64,000 bases of DNA. Source: Lucinisca nassula (lineage: Eukaryota; Mollusca; Bivalvia; Lucinida; Lucinidae). A program made the translations under genes and the position numbers. How positions within the stretch are numbered: the stretch's first letter is position 1; each line of letters starts with the position of its first letter. The notes beneath the pieces are model-generated. The model did not search any database. It was not told where the DNA came from and was given only the letters and a program-made list of their open reading frames with translations. The stretch is from assembly GCA_963580285.1 (NCBI GenBank), contig OY757025.1, positions 115,509,900 through 115,573,899 on the forward strand. Direction: 5' to 3'. Shown piece after piece: positions 1 to 9,697 of the stretch.

Positions 1-1000
1 TTTACCAAAATAGCTAAAATCGTTCTGCTCTGATGAACAAGATGGCCACCAGAGCTAAAAATAGAAAAATCTTTAAATTACTACTTCTTTCATACCCATG
101 GGCCAATCTGATTCAAACTTCATAGGTGTGTTGTTTAGGTGACCCTCTAACAAAATAGCAAAATCATTCCACTCGGATTAACAAGATGGCCACCAGAGCT
201 TAAAATAGAAAAAAAAATCTTTAAACGACTACTCCACCTAAACCACTGGGCCAATTTCATTTAAACTTCATAAGAATGCTGCTTAGGTGACCCTCTAACA
301 GACTAGCTTAACTATTTCGCTCCAATTAGCGAAATGGCCACTAGAGCTAAAAAAAGAAAACCGTCAACAGTTTGCTTAAAATGCTGACTCCTCCTAAACG
401 CTTAAACATCTCAGGAATATTGCCTAGATGACTGCCTACCAAAATAGCTAAAACGGTTCTGCTCTGATGAAGGAGATGGCTGCCAGATCTAAAAATAGAA
501 AAGTATTTAAAAGACAATTCTTTTTATACTCTTTGAACAATTTCATTCAAACTTATAGGAATGTTGCTTAGGTGACCCTCTACCAAAATAGCTAAAACAG
601 TTCCTCTCCAATAGGAAAAATGGCAGAGCTAGAAATAGTAAAAATGTCAGCAATTTGCTTTAAATGCAAACTCCTCCTGAACCCTTGGATCAGTTTGATT
701 CAAACTTCACAGGAATATTGCCCAGTGGTTTCCTTCCAAAATAGCTAAATTTTATATAATATGGCCTCCATAGCTAAAAATAGAAAAATCTTTCAACAAC
801 AACTCTACCTATATACCCCTGAGCCAATTCATTCAACTTCATAGGAATATTGCTGAGATTACACTCTATCAAAAGAGCTAAAACAGTTCCGCTCCAATGA
901 AAAAAATGGCTGCCAGTTATTCACATGACTTTCTGAGGCTATGTGACATCTTGAAATCAGGTGAGCGGTCCAGGGCTATTTTGGCTCTCTTGTTGAAAGA
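1..1000. repeat. Tandem array A, about 145-bp unit, left end outside window
   Basis: Seven diverged units can be aligned on the phrase CCAAAATAGCTAAA (near 5, 148, 298, 439, 583, 736 and 868), spaced 132-153 bp. Each unit also carries 'AAGATGGCCACCAGAGCT' and 'GGTGACCCTCTA'. The array stops at a terminal motif GGTGAGCGGTCC...CTCTTGTT (about 960-995), the same kind of end seen at 8310-8330 and, inverted, at 44944. This architecture (short head, ~150-bp core repeats, GAGCG/CTCTTGTT tail) resembles the pearl-like non-autonomous elements of bivalves. No coding capacity. Confidence 0.8.
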
Positions 1001-1162
1001 GCAGGCCAGTTTGACTGTTTGCACTAGTAAAAACTAGCAGCAACTTTGTGCCAGCAGACAGGAAAATATTAAAGATAACTTTTGTGACCTGTAAAAGTTC
1101 AGATCAGCCTGTGTTGCTGCACAGTCTGATTCATCTTTACTGCTTCCAGGATGCTGCTGTTG

Positions 1163-1417
1163 CATTACGATAACACACCCATGCAACATATTACATTTTT
1201 CACATCTCCAAAATGGCTACTTTTCTAATGAAAGTTTTATTTATCTTATTTATACTGCAAACACAGGTTGTGGATTCTCTTTAGAACCACCTCACTGAGG
1301 TGGTTCTAACGAGTACCCACAACTTATGTCTTGGAGAAGATGTATACCCCCGAAAACCCCAGTTTTCACTATATGAAGTGGGATTAGTGTTCATTTCCCG
1401 GACTTGTTCACGTGATG
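1163..1417. mobile_element. HP2 hairpin MITE, CACGTGATG-ended
   Basis: The central inverted repeat is a TTAGAACCACCTCA/TGAGGTGGTTCTAA hairpin inside a GTGGGTACTC-type palindrome. The outer ends are CATTACGATAACACACCC on the left and TGTTCACGTGATG on the right. Copies with the same ends lie at 29911-30174 (opposite orientation) and 36026-36358. The right end is the insertion point of a SINE (1420-1587). Confidence 0.8.
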
Positions 1418-1419
1418 AT

Positions 1420-1587
1420 GAGTGAGTGAGTGTTTGAGTTTTACATCCCACCAACAGCTAAGGTCGTACGGAGACGGGACCTCGGTTTTAAAGACTCATC
1501 TGAAAGTCTGGAGAAGTCCTGGATCGATCCTGCAACCCTGGTTTACAAGGCGAGTAGCATAACCACTACACCACGGAGGCTTCTATT
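1420..1587 (-). mobile_element. tRNA-derived SINE (SINE-A), full length, with 13-bp target duplication
   Basis: On the minus strand the element opens with a tRNA-like head (1580 down to 1518): A-box-like GTGGTGTAGTGGTTATGC and B-box-like GGTTGCAGGATCGATCC. The tail runs through AGCTGTTGGTGGGATGTAAA to an ACTCACTCACTC repeat. The 13-bp sequence TTCACGTGATGAT is present on both sides (1407-1419 and 1588-1600), a textbook target-site duplication. Tail-only copies are at 10146-10237 and 44091-44177. The head would serve as an internal pol III promoter. Confidence 0.9.
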
Positions 1588-1661
1588 TTCACGTGATGAT
1601 ACTGAGCTTTCTAAAGATTTACGGTACTCTTTCAGTCCTGTAGATTATTACGGGAACCTTA

Positions 1662-1715
1662 GTGCAAACAGTGTAGATCTAGATGAGATGGTTCATAATG
1701 ACCTGCCTTGTTGAC
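1662..1715. repeat. Degenerate half of the AAACAGTGTAGA core palindrome
   Basis: The sequence GCAAACAGTGTAGATCTAGA followed by GAGATGGTTCATAATGA matches the left arm of the core palindrome seen complete at 4319-4385. The right arm is missing. Confidence 0.55.
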
Positions 1716-1789
1716 CAATACAGGTACCTATGCAAACAGTGAAGATAGATAGGACAGCTCAAAGTGAGATGTCTCATCAGGATCTACTG

Positions 1790-2011
1790 TAAAAATCTTA
1801 AAAATTCGGACATTTTGAGCACTTGATATAATTGTTATAATAAAATTTTAACAAATTTATTACATGGTCCAGCAAGGAGTCCAAAAGGTGCAGACAGAAT
1901 GGCTAACAGTGTAGACCCTGATCAGACTGCTCCTACAGGAGCAGTCTGATCTGGGTCTGCACTGTTTGCTTAGGCTTATCTGTTCCAATACTTTGAATCA
2001 TTAGGGTATAT
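1790..2011. mobile_element. Core-palindrome MITE, subtype with AATTCGGACA flank
   Basis: A 62-bp palindrome (1905-1966) pairs CAGACTGCTCCT with AGGAGCAGTCTG and ends in AACAGTGTAGACC / GGTCTGCACTGTT. The left flank is nearly the same as in the copy at 12835-13040 (AATTCGGACA, then GTCCAAAA.TGCAGACAGAATGGC), so these two form a subtype distinct from the TTAA-flanked copies. Confidence 0.8.
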
Positions 2012-2227
2012 TATTTGCCAGTCTCATAGCAATTTCGACTTAAACTCCAATGGAAAATAATGGGCATGTCCAAATTCAAAAATGGAAGAGGCTACTTTAG
2101 AAACAACAGGGATGTAGTAGTTAACAAGGGAAGTCTATTAGCTTGCTGAATTAAGGCAGAGGCTAACCCGATCTTTGACTGTAGCTTGGATCATAGGAGC
2201 ATCGAGAGTTTCTGGCATATGAATGTG

Positions 2228-2489
2228 CCCTGTCAACACTGTAAAGGTCATTTTGGAGACGTTACTTCCCATTTTGTGGGACTTTTACCCGACATTGAGA
2301 TGAAATGACATCTCAAGCCCTGTCGCCCAATGAAACCAATAGGGTTTATTAGCATGGACGGTCCGCCTCGCAATGCGGTTCCTGGACAGGATAAGATCCT
2401 CTAAGCGGTTTACCAGTACTAGTGTGCGGGCCGGATTCAGCTCTGCGGGGAAGCATCATGCAGCCCATATATTTCTTCAAGCCCCCTGT
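2228..2489 (-). mobile_element. S300 SINE-like repeat, minus orientation
   Basis: Copy of a ~300-bp family found at least 15 times here. On its own strand it starts GGGGCTTGAAGAAATATATGG, passes CTATTGGTTTCATTGGGCGA and CATTTCATCTCAATGTCGGG, and ends AGTGTTGACGGGGACGTTAA plus a CAAATCAAACAAAC tail. No convincing tRNA-like A/B boxes. This copy lacks the A-rich tail. Confidence 0.8.
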
Positions 2490-2674
2490 ACTGGTTAACA
2501 GCTTTGAGTGAAACTTCGATAACTCGAACTCGGATGGCTCGTTTACCATGGCTAATTCGTACTCGTTCTGGGGTCGCTACAGAATTCATCGCATAGTTCC
2601 AGATATCAATATGTTAAAGATAATTTATGGAAATTTACTCTTTTCATCTTGAAAGGGAATGTTGTTTGCTCTCA

Positions 2675-2820
2675 TTAGGGCCCCGCACTGAAAGTGTGGG
2701 TGCCCTATAGTAATCACTCTGTCTGTCTGTGTGTCTGTCTGTCTGTCTGTCCGTCCACAAATTTCTGATAGCGCTGCCGGGGCCCTAGTCAGTTTCACTG
2801 ACAGCTCTAGTTTATGGAAA
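2675..2820. repeat. Short repeat with (CTGT)n microsatellite and GGGCCCCGCACTGAAAG hairpin
   Basis: The segment holds a CTGT/CCGT microsatellite (about 2718-2753) next to TAGGGCCCCGCACTGAAAG and ends at ACAGCTCTAG. The reverse complement of the same arrangement lies at 50805-50925 inside the fold-back element, so it is a dispersed element rather than a chance microsatellite. Confidence 0.65.
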
Positions 2821-2844
2821 TTTTTCTCATTTCATCTTGAAAGG

Positions 2845-3028
2845 GAATGTTGTGTGTACTCGTTAGAATCGCCTCAAGGAGGCAATTCTAATGAGTACAC
2901 ACAACATTCATTAAAGATAAAGATAATTTATGGAAATTTTTCTCATTTCATCTTGAAAGGGAATGTTGTGTGTTCTCATTAGAGTCGCCTCAATGAGGCA
3001 ATTCTAAAGAGTACACCCGGCATTCATG
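2845..3028. repeat. Two tandem copies of the HP2 inner palindrome
   Basis: Palindromes at 2849-2905 and 2963-3024 share GTTGTGTGTACTC, AGAATCGCCTCA / TGAGGCAATTCT and GAGTACACACAAC. Each is preceded by the same TATGGAAATTTTTCTCATTTC stretch, so a ~115-bp segment is tandemly duplicated. Related palindromes occur at 3409-3461 and 63937-63997. Confidence 0.75.
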
Positions 3029-3039
3029 AAAGATAATTA

Positions 3040-3363
3040 CACCTGTGGACACAAAAGCGTTCAAACTCTGAAGAAGTACCTTCCAATGAATCTCTTTGCA
3101 ACAAGTTAGTTTGACAAGCAAATGTCATTCATCAAAGTAGTCTAAAACTGGATCAAGTAATATACATTGAATGGTTTTATTGTGGCAAGCACTTTTTTCC
3201 ATTTTTAGATCTGATTGACATTCGAGATGTATTCTGATTTGACAGTGCACTTTGTGTTTGAATTTATTCCTGACTGACAGGATGTAAGAAAATATTGAAT
3301 GAAACATCAGATCAAAATGAAATGAAGCTCATCAAAGTTTGAACGGATTTGTGTCCACAGGTG
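3040..3363. mobile_element. TA-flanked MITE (Tc1/mariner-like target), 324 bp
   Basis: Terminal inverted repeats CACCTGTGGACACAAAAGC / GTGTCCACAGGTG are bordered by TA on each side (3038-3039, 3364-3365). A second copy (4870-5200) proves the ends by nesting. The interior encodes nothing. The TA duplication is typical of Tc1/mariner-type transposases; the autonomous partner is not in this window. Confidence 0.9.
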
Positions 3364-3408
3364 TAGTCAATTTATGAAAAGTTTTCTCATTTCATCTTGA
3401 AATGGACT

Positions 3409-3461
3409 GTTGTGTGCTCTCATTAGAATTGCCTCAATGAGGTGATTCTAATGCACACAAC
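3409..3461. repeat. HP2 inner palindrome
   Basis: Palindrome TTGTGTGCTCTCATTAGAAT / ATTCTAATGCACACAA around GCCTCAATGAGG, preceded by the same TCATTTCATCTTGAAA flank as the 2845-3028 pair. Confidence 0.7.
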
Positions 3462-3641
3462 ATGCATGTATTTATCAAAAATCAAAAACTATCCTTTAGA
3501 CATCCAAATTACGTCTTATGACCTAGCAGTATGATTCACCCTCAGTAGTTCAAACTACCCCTATTTCAACAGGTTTTCATGGTTTCAAAGTATTTGAGTT
3601 ATTGAAGATTGACTGTATTTATAAACCTGCCCAGGAATAGT

Positions 3642-3916
3642 GGCTTGAAGAAATATATGGGCTGCATGATGCTTCCATGCAGAGCTGAATCCGGCTCGCA
3701 CACTAGTACTGGTAAACCGCTTAGAGGATCTAAGCCTGCCCAGGAACCGCGGTGTGAGGCGGACCGTCCATGCTAATGAACCCTATTGGTTTCATTGGGC
3801 GATAGGGCTTGAGATGTCATTTCATCTCAATGTCGGGTAAAAGTCCCACAAAATTGGAAGTAACGTCTCCAAAATGACCTTTACAGTGTTGACGGGGACG
3901 TTAAACCTCAAATCAA
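3642..3916 (+). mobile_element. S300 SINE-like repeat
   Basis: Begins GGCTTGAAGAAATATATGGG and ends at GGGGACGTTAAACCTCAAATC, matching the S300 consensus from start to the beginning of its A/C-rich tail. Non-coding. Confidence 0.85.
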
Positions 3917-4318
3917 CCAGGAATAGTGTGGTTAGGTAAACTGACCAGCTCAGCATGACCCTAATAGTGTTGACTTGGCCATTAAACTCCAAACCAAAGC
4001 AAGTAAAATGTGTGTCGTAAGACTGCACAAAGACAAGTATAAGCCAGTGGACACAGACTTCCATACCTGCCATAATCCTTTAGACCAGTCTAAGTCTGGC
4101 ATTGTTCTTTCCATTTGTTGATAATGAAATATTTTCTACTGTTATTCCTACCTTTCCACTGATTGAAGAAGGGAAGTTGTCAGTTCTGGTGAAAAAATGT
4201 GCATTGTACTGGTTAACTGTTTCCAGCAAAAGGGTATTTGGGTAATTTACTTAGACTCATCATGACCATAATATTGTTGATTGGACCAGTAACTACAAAC
4301 CAACTAATTGAAGACCTG

Positions 4319-4385
4319 CAAACAGTGTAGAACCAGATGAGATGGCTCATAATGAGCCATCTCATCTGGATCTACACTGTTAGCC
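4319..4385. repeat. Core palindrome, nearly perfect 67-bp inverted repeat
   Basis: GCAAACAGTGTAGAACCAGA / TCTGGATCTACACTGTTAGC arms close on GATGGCTCAT-AATGAGCCATC. It is a copy of the window's most frequent palindrome. Confidence 0.8.
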
Positions 4386-4432
4386 ATCCTATTTGTTAAT
4401 CCTGTTAAATTCCAGATGGGACCATTCTAATG

Positions 4433-4640
4433 AAAAGTAGAAGTAAAACAAAGATCAGGAATTGATACAATTAACTTACTCCACCCATAAAAGACACCAA
4501 AGGGAAAGAAACACAAAGACCAAGCGACAAGACCCCAACGGAAACCCAAACAAAGGAAGGCCACAAGGACAGCCACTCTCCCACAAAACGGCCACACGGC
4601 CATCCAAAACAAAAAGACAAAAGCGACACAGGTTATAAAC
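4433..4640 (-). mobile_element. R800 retroelement, 5'-truncated copy (~210 bp)
   Basis: Shares the end AAGTAGAAGTAAAACAAAGA and the following GATCAGGAATTGATACAATT, then CACCAAAGGGAAAGAAA, with the longer copies at 31816-32310 and 41589-42393. All copies share this end and differ in length at the other, as expected of a minus-strand retroelement truncated at its 5' side. Confidence 0.7.
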
Positions 4641-4732
4641 CCACAACATAGGTTATAATGTAGAATTTATAGAAATTACCCTTCTTATCCATTATTACAA
4701 TATACGCACCTTATCTGCTTCTATGCTTCCAT

Positions 4733-4869
4733 AGGGGCTTGAAGAAATATATGGGCTGCATGATGCTTCCACACAGAGCTGAATCCGGCCCATGCACTAG
4801 TACTGGTAAACCGCTTAGAGGATTTAAGCCTGTCCAGGAACCGGGGTTTGAGGCGGACCGTCCATGCTA
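4733..4869 (+). mobile_element. S300 repeat, 5' part (interrupted by TA-MITE)
   Basis: From GGGGCTTGAAGAAAT to GGACCGTCCATGCTA. The rest of the same copy continues at 5203 after a MITE insertion. Joining the parts gives the uninterrupted S300 consensus GTCCATGCTAATAAACCC. Confidence 0.9.
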
Positions 4870-5200
4870 CACCTGTGGACACAAAAGCTTTCAAACTCCT
4901 ATGAAATAACTTTCAATGAATCTCTTCAATGAATCAAGTTAGTTTGACAAGCAAATGTCATTCATCAAAGAATTCTAAAACTAGATCAAGCCATTGATTG
5001 GTCTCATTTAGGAAAACAATATCTGATTGACATTTGAGATGTATTTTGATTGGACAGTGCAGGAGTCAGCAATGAAATGTACACCACCTTGTGTTTTGAA
5101 TTTATTTCTGTTGATAGGATGTTAGGATATATTGAATGATGTTTCAAGTCAGAATGAAATGAAGCTAATTAAAGTTTGAACGCTTTTGTGTCCACAGGTG
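4870..5200. mobile_element. TA-flanked MITE nested in an S300 repeat, 331 bp
   Basis: Same terminal inverted repeats as the 3040-3363 copy (CACCTGTGGACACAAAAGC...). TA is present on both sides (4868-4869 and 5201-5202), while the intact S300 copies have a single TA at this place. Both ends and a TA duplication are therefore directly visible. Confidence 0.95.
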
Positions 5201-5202
5201 TA

Positions 5203-5345
5203 ATAAACCCTATTGGTTTCATTGGGCGACAGGGCTTGAGATGTCATTTCATCTAAAAGTCCCACAAAATTGGAAGCAACGTCTCCAAAATGACCTTTAC
5301 AGTGTTGACGGGGACGTTAAACCTCAAATCAAACAAACAAACAAA
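5203..5345 (+). mobile_element. S300 repeat, 3' part with (AAAC) tail
   Basis: Continuation of the copy begun at 4733: ATAAACCCTATTGGTTTCAT through CAGTGTTGACGGGGACGTTA to CAAATCAAACAAACAAACAA. Confidence 0.9.
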
Positions 5346-5349
5346 TGCT

Positions 5350-5595
5350 GAAACATTGAAGATTGACAACAGTAAGGATCTTCAGTGCTGGATTCACTTG
5401 TTCCGAACCACAACAATTGTTGTCTGCTCTGCCCTCAAAGTCCTTGTTGCAAACAGTGTGGATCCAGATCTGGTCAGGGTCCACACTATTTGCCTGTATA
5501 CAAAAATCTGTTTGAAAAGTTTGCATGAAGATTCAGCAGACGACATAAATAGACATCTTAAGATTTAGTGCTTCTCTTGGCATCTTAAGATCAAG
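5350..5595. mobile_element. Core-palindrome MITE, ATGCC/GGCAT subtype
   Basis: The core (5448-5494) is shortened: GCAAACAGTGTGGATCCAG / GGTCCACACTATTTGCC. The flanks AACAATTGTTGTCTGCT (left) and CAGCAGACGACATAAA plus CTTGGCATCTTAAGATC (right) are shared with the copies at 9700-9935, 11742-11970, 24270-24440 and 63385-63620. Confidence 0.7.
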
Positions 5596-5600
5596 AATAC

Positions 5601-5826
5601 GTGAATGGGCTTTCCCAAAAATGTTTTTTTTTTTCAAATTTTGCATGCAAGAATATCCCAACATTTTTACTCGAAATATGCAATAAAAAAGACAGGTTAC
5701 TGGGTATGTTACGGTGCTTGGACTGTGTAAAAACAAGAATCATTTATATACACAATGGGAATCTGAGTAAAATTGCCGAATTTTCAATAAGCCTAAGGCT
5801 GACAGTTGAGCTTATAGCATGGCATT
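5601..5826. other. Stretch without a recognised feature
   Basis: AT-rich sequence between a MITE and tandem array B. I see no conserved reading frame, splice-bounded exon, or repeat recurring elsewhere in the window. Confidence 0.4.
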
Positions 5827-6621
5827 AGGCTCAGTTGTCTGTTGTTTGTCAACATTTTGGTCTCCTCCGAAACCACTAGGCCGATTGAAGTCAAATTTCA
5901 TGTGGAGCATCCATGGGATGGGGGAATGAAAGTTGTTTTCAGAGTCCAGGTCACATGACCAAGATGGCGGCCATGCCCATATATGGTAAAAATCCTTAAA
6001 AAATCTTCTTCTCCTGAACCAATAGGCCGATTGCCATGAAACTTGGTAAGTAGCATTGGAGACTCAGGCCCATCATAGTTTGTTCAAATGATGACCCTCG
6101 GGTGACACTGACCTATTTTACGCCAAGGTCAAATGGTCACAGATTTTTGCATGGGAAAAAGTCAAAACGGTATTTTTCGAAAACTATTGCAGCCTGTGAT
6201 CTGAAAATTGGTAGATGCAGGAGGCTAAATGATTGGATGAAACTACATCTGAATACAAGGTCAAGTTCAGTATTTGACCTTGGCCAAAGGTCATTCAGAT
6301 ATGAAATTAAAACTTATTTTCCTCAGAAACCACTAAGCTATTTGTAACCAGATTTCATGTAAATGCCTTCAGTAGCAAGAATGAAACTTAATTAAAATGA
6401 GTTTGGTCACATGACCAAGATGGCCACCATGCCCATATAAGGTAAAAATCCTTAAAAATCTTCTCCTACTGAACCAGTGGGCTGATTGCCATGAAACTTG
6501 GTATGTAGCACTGGGGACTCAGCGCCCATCATAATTGATCAAATGATGACCTTCATATGTCCTTGACCTGTTTTACCCCAAGGTCAAATCTGTTTTTGTT
6601 TTTTTTTAGAAACTATTGAAG

Positions 6622-6915
6622 GCCCCCGCCCATATGGGCTTGAAGAAATATATGGGCTGCAGATGCTTCCATTCAGAGCTGAATCCGGCCCGCACCCTAG
6701 TACTGGTAAACTGCTTAGAGGATCTAAGCCTGTCCAGGTACCGTGGTGCGAGGCAGACCGTCCATGCTAATAAACCCTATTGGTTTCATTGGGCGACAGG
6801 TCTTGAGATGTCATTTCATCTCAATGTCTGGTAAAAGTCCCACAAAATTGGAAGCAACGTCTCCAAAATGACCTTTACAGTGTTGACGGGGACTTTAAAC
6901 CTCAAATCAATCAAT
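6622..6915 (+). mobile_element. S300 SINE-like repeat inserted in array B
   Basis: Starts GGCCCCCGCCCATATGGGCT and ends CCTCAAATCAATCAATC. Array B sequence (GAAACTATTG) resumes immediately after and is also present before it, so the insertion site is in the middle of the 'GAAACTATTGCAGCC' phrase. Confidence 0.9.
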
Positions 6916-7972
6916 CGGAAACTATTGCAGCCTGTGACATGAAAATTGGTAGATGCAGGTAGCTAAATGAGTGGACAAAACTACATCAGTTTTCAAGGTC
7001 AAGGTAGAAAAAATGACATTCAGATATGAAAATTGAAATTTAATTTCCTCAGAAAAGACCTGAGCCATTTGTAACCAAATTTCATATAAAAGCCTGTAGG
7101 AACAAGGAAATGAAAATTCATTAAAATGAGTTTGTCACATTACCAAGATGGCCACCATGCCCATATAAGGTAAATACACTTCAAAAATCTGCTTCTCCTC
7201 AACCCCGGCTCAGCATAGTTTGTTCAAATGATTACCCTCAGATGACCTTGACCTATTTTATGCCAAGGTCAAATTTGGTCACATAGACTTTTGTATGGAA
7301 AAGAGTCAAAATTATGTATTTTTTGGAAACTATTGCAGTCTCCGATCTGAATATTGGTAGATGCAGTTAGCTAAATGAGTGGAGGAAACTGCATGAGGAT
7401 TAAGGTTAAGGACATTCCTTGACCTTGCCTTAAGGCCTTGCTGATATAAAGTTTAAAACTTATTTTCTGCTGGAACCTCTGGGCTGTCTGTGACCAAATT
7501 TTACATAAAAGCTTATAGAAACACGAAAATGAAAATTTATTGATATGAGTTTGATCCCATGCCCAATATGGCCACCATGCCCATAAAGGGTAAAAAACTT
7601 AAGAAATCTTCTTCTCTGCAACCAATGGGCTGATTCTCATTAAACTTGATATGTAGCATTGGAGACTTGGGTCCATGTTAGTTTCCTCCAATGATGACCC
7701 CTTGATGGCCTTGACCTATTCTATGCTGGAGTCAAATTTAGTTGCTTAGACATTTGATTGGAAAAAAAAAAAAAACATGTATTTTTTGGAAACTAAGTCA
7801 GCCTTGGATCTGAAAATTGGTAGATGCAGTTAGCTAACTGAGTGAGTGAAACTACTTAAGTATTAAAGGTCAAGGTCATTCCCTGACTGTGGCCAAGGTC
7901 ATTCAGTTATGAAAATTAAAATTTATTTTTTCACAGAAACCGTTGCTCCATTTGTAACCAACTTTCTTATGA

Positions 7973-8100
7973 AATAGAAGTGGAGGCAATGATCAGGAAT
8001 CTATAGAATTAACCCACAGCTCCCATAAGAGACACCAAAGGGAAAGAAACACAAACATGAAATAACTAGACCCTAGTGGAAACATCAATAGCGGAAAAGC
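7973..8100 (-). mobile_element. R800 retroelement, short 5'-truncated copy (~125 bp)
   Basis: Shares GAAGTGGAGGCAATGATCAG and CACCAAAGGGAAAGAAACAC with the copy at 31816. It breaks off after ~125 bp where array B resumes (GGAAAAGCTTTTAGGAACAA). Confidence 0.7.
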
Positions 8101-8339
8101 TTTTAGGAACAAAGGAAATGAAAATTTATCAATATGAATTTGGTCTATGACTAGTATTGCTGTCATGCCCATATCAGATAAAAACCCATCAGAAATCTCT
8201 GGAATTACTGGGCCCATTATCAGGTCACATAACCAAGATTGCTATCATGGTTAAAACCCTTTAAAAATCTTCTCAGAAATCAAATGAATCCATAAACCTG
8301 CAGCACTCGGGTGAGCGGCTCCTCTTGTTGTCTAAAGCA

Positions 8340-8372
8340 AGTTTAGTAAATAAAATAAATAAATAAATATTT
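8340..8372. repeat. (AAAT)n microsatellite
   Basis: Short run TAAATAAAATAAATAAATAA just after the end of array B. Confidence 0.85.
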
Positions 8373-8683
8373 TCATTATGTATTGGTTTTTTGTTGTTTT
8401 TATTGCTAAAGACAGAAGAATTTTATCATTTAACCAGGATGGCAATGGAGAATAAGGATGTTTTCAATGGAAATGTTTGGTATCCAATGCATTGCAGGCC
8501 AATGCACATGAAGTTAAGAGGCGATGTCATTTCCATATTCTTGACCTAAAGGGTAAAAGTGAGTTGTTATTGTAAAGGGCTAGCACTACAAATTGCTTGG
8601 CAATCATTTCCAGATTTCAGTGGTTTGATCATGGTAAAGGCATACTACCAATATAGCATGTTAGCATTTTTGGACAAACCCCA

Positions 8684-8989
8684 TTTGTTTTTGTTTGTTT
8701 GATTTGTGGTTTAACATCCCCGTCAACACTGTAAAAGTCATTTTCGAGACATTGCTTCCAATTTTGTGGGACTTTTACCCGACATTGAGATGAAATGACA
8801 TCTCAAGCCCTGTCGCCCAATGAAACCAATAGGGTTTATTAGCATGAACGGCCCGCCTCGCACCGCGGTTCCTGGACAGGCTTAGATCCTCTAAGCGGTT
8901 TACCAGTACTAGTGTGCGGGCCGGATTCAGCTCTGCATGGAAGCATCAAGCAGCCCATATATTTCTTCAAGCCCCTATGGGCGGGGGCC
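8684..8989 (-). mobile_element. S300 SINE-like repeat, full length, minus
   Basis: Starts with the tail as TTTGTTTTTGTTTGTTTGAT and reads through to the 5' end GCCCCTATGGGCGGGGGCC. About 305 bp. One of the best preserved minus copies. Confidence 0.9.
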
Positions 8990-9100
8990 GACAAACCCCA
9001 TTTGAGCAATGTTATAAGAAAACTTGTAACGTCATTAAATTTTGCAGTCTGTGCATGGCTGATCAGCAGCTATATGTTAGCTGCTTCGATAGTACATGTA

Positions 9101-9258
9101 CCTTAAGGGGAATTGTAACACCTAGCACATTTGTCTGCCATTTTTCAAAGGGAGACAACTTTTGGAACTTCCTGTGCTCTTTCCCATGGAAAAGGGGTCA
9201 ACTCTTAAAGGAAAGAATTTGCTCCTTAGGAGCAAATTCTTTTCTTTAAGAGGTGTCC
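9101..9258. mobile_element. HP3 hairpin MITE, left part (interrupted by SINE-B)
   Basis: Begins CCTTAAGGGGAATTGTAACA and contains the hairpin GAAAGAATTTGCTCCT / AGGAGCAAATTCTTTTC with GGGGTCAACTCTT outside it. The other half (9619-9676) ends AAGGTGTTCCCATTCTCCTT, the inverted counterpart of the left end. A second copy is at 10585-10827. Confidence 0.8.
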
Positions 9259-9273
9259 CCTATTGACATGGGA

Positions 9274-9603
9274 CCGGCCCCGATAGCTCAGTTGGTAGAG
9301 TGTCCGCTCCGGGGAACGGGAGGTCTCGGGTTCGATCCCGGGCCGCGACATACCAAAGTCGTTAAAAATGGTACTAGCTGCTCCTCGTTTGGCACTCAGA
9401 TTTACGGGGTAGAGCTAGGACTGGTCGATCCAGTGTCAGGATAATGTGACTGGGTGTGGTATCATGTAATGTGTCTGGGACATGATACTTCAGTGAGGCA
9501 GCACTATAAACGTGAGCATTGAGCTCCCTGTCGCAACCAGACACCGTCGTGATATGACTGAAAAATTGTTGAAAGCGACGTTAAACCCGAATTCACACAC
9601 ACA
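9274..9603 (+). mobile_element. tRNA-derived SINE (SINE-B), 330 bp, with 15-bp target duplication
   Basis: tRNA-like head 9276-9350 with A box TAGCTCAGTTGGTAGAG (9284-9300) and B box GGTTCGATCCC (9329-9339). The body contains CCAGTGTCAGGATAATGTG and GTGAGGCAGCACTATAAA, and the end is GCGACGTTAAACCC plus a (CA)n tail. CCTATTGACATGGGA occurs at 9259-9273 and 9604-9618 as target duplication. The body resembles the SINE common in molluscan genomes (RUDI/V-SINE type, from memory). It is not a functional tRNA gene: the head is fused to a SINE body and a retroposition tail. Confidence 0.92.
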
Positions 9604-9618
9604 CCTATTGACATGGGA

Positions 9619-9676
9619 GACAAGAATACTTTTGAAAGAGTTGCCTTCCCTAAAGGTGTTCCCATTCTCCTTAAGA
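9619..9676. mobile_element. HP3 MITE, right part
   Basis: GACAAGAATACTTTTGAAAG to TTCCCATTCTCCTTAAG, completing the MITE split by SINE-B. Confidence 0.75.
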
Positions 9677-9697
9677 TTTAAATGCTTTAAACCTTAA

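Larger units (their letters stand above)
5827..8330. repeat. Tandem array B, about 420-460-bp unit, ending in GGTGAGCGG
   Basis: Units are anchored by GGCC(A/G)CCATGCCCATAT near 5965, 6424, 7150, 7571 and 8156. After subtracting an S300 insertion (6622-6915) and an R800 fragment (7973-8100) the spacing is 420-460 bp. Each unit contains CCAAGGTCAAAT and 'GAAACTATTGCAGCCTGTGA'. The right end GGTGAGCGGCTCCTCTTGTT (8310-8329) matches the end motif of array A. A relic of the same unit is at 22300-22440. Confidence 0.8.

Noticed and set aside
2349..2549. Recurring ~70-codon frames such as those containing KKYMGCMMLPRRAE (also 6616, 8914, 35340)
   Set aside because: They are S300 repeat translations and occur wherever a copy happens to lack stops.
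9276..9350. tRNA gene
   Set aside because: It has A and B boxes but is fused to a SINE body with tail and target duplication, so it is a SINE head.
9253..9444. Small ORF containing IAQLVECPLRG
   Set aside because: A well-known artefact: this is the translation of a tRNA-like SINE head, not a protein.
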